A DNA stretch of 19,082 nt from an uncultured Collinsella sp. Its GTDB lineage: Bacteria > Actinomycetota > Coriobacteriia > Coriobacteriales > Coriobacteriaceae. Numbering within the stretch: the first letter of the stretch is position 1; every line of letters begins with the position of its first letter. The stretch is from contig URWZ01000005.1 in assembly GCA_900551625.1 (NCBI GenBank), positions 1-19,082 on the forward strand. Reading direction: 5' to 3'. A program made the translations under genes and the position numbers. The notes under the pieces were generated by a model. It was not told where the DNA came from and ran no database searches. It saw only the letters and a program-made list of their open reading frames with translations. Below are positions 14,062-19,082 of this stretch, piece by piece.

Positions 14062-14097
14062 GTGGGATCCGCCGTTCGAACGAACGGCGGATCCCAC
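14062..14097. repeat. Perfect 36-bp palindrome
   Basis: Arms of 17 bp, GTGGGATCCGCCGTTCG (14062-14078) and its exact complement at 14081-14097, are separated by only AA. In RNA the tip would open into a small loop. The flank is A/T rich (TTAATATTTC on the minus strand), so it might act as a terminator for readthrough from carB. Alternatively it could be a protein-binding site. Confidence 0.7.
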
Positions 14098-14170
14098 ACT
14101 CACTTTTTATTCAGCCCTAGTCATCGCGCAAAGCCCCTTCCGCAGCACACGGTGCAGCCAAGTCACCGCA

Positions 14171-14261
14171 GGCCGGGGCGGGAGGGGCCGAGTTTCCTCC
14201 TGAGCGACTCTGCTTGCAGCCGGAGCGAAAGGGGGAAATCTCGGCCCCTCCCACCCCGGCC
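14171..14261 (-). repeat. Large hairpin element L2 with conserved apical core, just after carB
   Basis: Arms 14171-14200 and 14231-14261 pair over about 30 bp with two mismatches and one bulge; they start GGCCGGGG. The core, read on the minus strand (14229-14201), is TTCGCTCCGGCTGC, then AA, then GCAGAGTCGCTCA, close to the L1 core. It begins 11 bases after the carB stop. It could protect or end the carAB transcript, but no T-tract follows. Confidence 0.8.
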
Positions 14262-14272
14262 GACCAGGTCAA

Positions 14273-17587
<3,315 letters not shown>

Positions 17588-17588
17588 G

Positions 17589-19034
17589 TTAGTTCTCCTC
17601 GGTCTCGGTCGCGGCGGAACCATTGTCAGCGAAATTCCAGCCAGCCAGGCGGTCCTTCGCGGTGTCGATGTCCAGGTAGTTCTCCTCGCCGTCCATGAGT
17701 CGCGTAAAGGCGGTAAAGAGATAGTGGGCATCGGTGGGGCCGGGCGAGGCCTCGGGATGATACTGGACCGAGAAGCACGGCGCGTCGAGCAGCTGGATGC
17801 CCTCGGCGGTGCCATCATTGAGATTCACGTGCGTCAGGCGAATGCGGCCGAAACGCTCGTTCATCACGACCGGCGCGATACCGCGGCGTACCCAGATGCG
17901 CAGATCGCCATCGGCCGCGTGCTCGGTCTCGCCGCCCGAAAGCTCGGGGACGAGCTTGCCCAAGCTGGGGAACAGCAGTCCGAAGCCGTGGTTTTGCGCG
18001 GTAATCTCCACGCGGCGGCTGACCAGATTCATAACCGGCTGGTTGCCGCCACGGTGACCGAATTTGAGCTTTTCCATCTGGGCGCCGCACGCCAAGCTGA
18101 TCATCTGATGACCGAGGCAGATGCCAAAGACCGGCACCTTGCCGATCAGCTTCTGTACCTGCTCGTAGGTCTCCACCACGGCATCGGGGTCGCCGGGGCC
18201 GTTGGACAAAAAGACGCCATCGGGATTCATGTCGAGCACCTGACGCGCGAGCGTATCCCACGGCACGACGGTGAGGTTGCAGCCGGCACGGACCAGGCCC
18301 TCCAGGATGCCGCGCTTGACGCCGCAGTCGTACGCGACTACGTTGTGGCGGGCGGGGACAGCAGGAGTCAGCGCAAAATTATGCTCGGCGGGCAGGTCGC
18401 TCGCAGCAAAGATATGGGGCTCAGGGCAGCTCACGGTCTTGACCAGGTTCTCACCGACCAGCGTGGGCGCGGCGGACAGGCGCTCGGCAAGCTCGGCGAC
18501 GTCAAAGACCTCCGTCGAGATAATGCCCATCTTGGAGCCGTTGTCGCGCAGGTGACGCACAAGAGCACGAGTGTCGACACCCTCGATAGCGACGATGCCG
18601 TGAGCGCGCAGGTACGCCGGTACGCTGACGGCCGAGCGCCAGTTAGAAGGCGTGGCGCACATGTCATGGACGACCATGCCGCGCATAGCGGGCGCGCTCG
18701 CGGGACGAGCGGTATCGCCGGGGAAGGCCGACTGGACGTCTGCCTCGTCAATGCCGTAGTTACCAATCTGCGGATAGGTCATGGTTACGATTTGGCCGGC
18801 ATAGCTCGGGTCGGTCATGACCTCAAAGTAGCCCTCGAGCGACGTGTTAAAGCAGACCTCGCCGGTTGCGGTGCCCTCGGCACCACATGCACGGCCATAA
18901 AAAATGGTCCCATCCTCAAGATACAGGATGCAGGGACCGCAGGTGCCCTTGCTGGTTTTGGCCAGCATGCGCTGGCAAAGCTCGCTGGGCGCGAAGGTGC
19001 GGGCAGAAGTGCCCGCAGTATGGTTATTCGCCAT
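17589..19034 (-). CDS. carA: Carbamoyl-phosphate synthase small subunit (glutamine amidotransferase)
   Basis: This 481-residue subunit hydrolyses glutamine and passes ammonia to CarB. The N-terminal domain begins near residue 36 ([16 protein letters not shown]), after an extra tail of about 30 residues. The class I amidotransferase domain has Cys306 in FGICLGHQ and the His426/Glu428 pair in [10 protein letters not shown]. It is about 100 residues longer than common CarA. An insert of about 45 residues lies between QNHGF (351) and [10 protein letters not shown] (400), and there is also a C-terminal tail. AAGGAG precedes the ATG at 19034. It is the first gene of carAB here, but the promoter may be beyond the window. 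Confidence 0.96.
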   Translation of the reverse strand: MANNHTAGTSARTFAPSELCQRMLAKTSKGTCGPCILYLEDGTIFYGRACGAEGTATGEVCFNTSLEGYFEVMTDPSYAGQIVTMTYPQIGNYGIDEADVQSAFPGDTARPASAPAMRGMVVHDMCATPSNWRSAVSVPAYLRAHGIVAIEGVDTRALVRHLRDNGSKMGIISTEVFDVAELAERLSAAPTLVGENLVKTVSCPEPHIFAASDLPAEHNFALTPAVPARHNVVAYDCGVKRGILEGLVRAGCNLTVVPWDTLARQVLDMNPDGVFLSNGPGDPDAVVETYEQVQKLIGKVPVFGICLGHQMISLACGAQMEKLKFGHRGGNQPVMNLVSRRVEITAQNHGFGLLFPSLGKLVPELSGGETEHAADGDLRIWVRRGIAPVVMNERFGRIRLTHVNLNDGTAEGIQLLDAPCFSVQYHPEASPGPTDAHYLFTAFTRLMDGEENYLDIDTAKDRLAGWNFADNGSAATETEEN

Positions 19035-19045
19035 AATTCTCCTTC

Positions 19046-19063
19046 CCGGTCTCTCCGGACCGG
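19046..19063 (-). promoter_or_regulatory. Small hairpin just upstream of the carA ribosome binding site
   Basis: CCGGTC (19046-19051) and GACCGG (19058-19063) form a 6-bp stem with a 6-base loop, one base from the Shine-Dalgarno sequence (AAGGAG at 19039-19044). It could tune translation, but it is short and may be chance. Confidence 0.25.
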
Positions 19064-19082
19064 CTTAAAGGTTGGTAGTTAG

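Noticed and set aside
17588..17818. Upstream extension of the carB reading frame into carA
   Set aside because: The added residues have no similarity to carbamoyl-phosphate synthase, while the ATG at 17587 has a good Shine-Dalgarno sequence and begins the conserved domain.

Overview
The window is a GC-rich bacterial chromosome segment. Gene content, protein style and intergenic repeats suggest a Coriobacteriia member, most likely Collinsella or a close relative; this is inferred from recognition of the proteins, not from a marker gene. All genes but one lie on the minus strand. No tRNA, rRNA, insertion sequence, prophage or CRISPR array was seen.

Layout, left to right. (1) Positions 1-3698 hold a polar amino-acid ABC importer transcribed right to left: ATPase, Tat-type lipoprotein binding protein, two permeases, then a cytidylate-kinase-like gene cut by the window edge. 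(2) Positions 3699-4053 are non-coding, with a candidate promoter, one short repeat element, a 99-bp imperfect palindrome and a second perfect hairpin. (3) Positions 4054-6427 hold a YqeY-type protein, a membrane-anchored parvulin foldase and an orphan PTS EIIA protein, separated by short palindromic repeats. (4) Positions 6607-10229 are a purine operon, purF-purM-purN, with a clear -10 box upstream and a strong intrinsic terminator downstream. (5) Positions 10515-11744 carry the only plus-strand gene, a multi-pass CmpB-family membrane protein, ended by a bidirectional terminator shared with the convergent MoaE-like gene. (6) Positions 11844-13829 hold the MoaE-like gene, a class B sortase and purE. 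(7) Positions 13830-14272 are non-coding and packed with three large hairpins. (8) Positions 14273-19034 are carA-carB, making carbamoyl phosphate for pyrimidine and arginine synthesis.

The metabolic theme is nucleotide synthesis: PurF, PurM, PurN and PurE serve de novo purine synthesis and CarAB the first pyrimidine step. The imported amino acid, plausibly glutamate, glutamine or aspartate, would be a nitrogen donor for the same pathways, but nothing in the sequence proves that link.

The most unusual content is non-coding. First, two long hairpins beside purE and carB have unrelated stems of about 30 bp but nearly the same 29-30 nt apical core, in opposite orientations, with one compensatory base-pair change. 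Second, at least ten short elements in six intergenic gaps share one architecture: variable inverted-repeat arms around a core built on GGGGAC or GGGAC, sometimes in tandem with shared arms. Both look like families of mobile or structured elements, and I do not recognise either as a named family.
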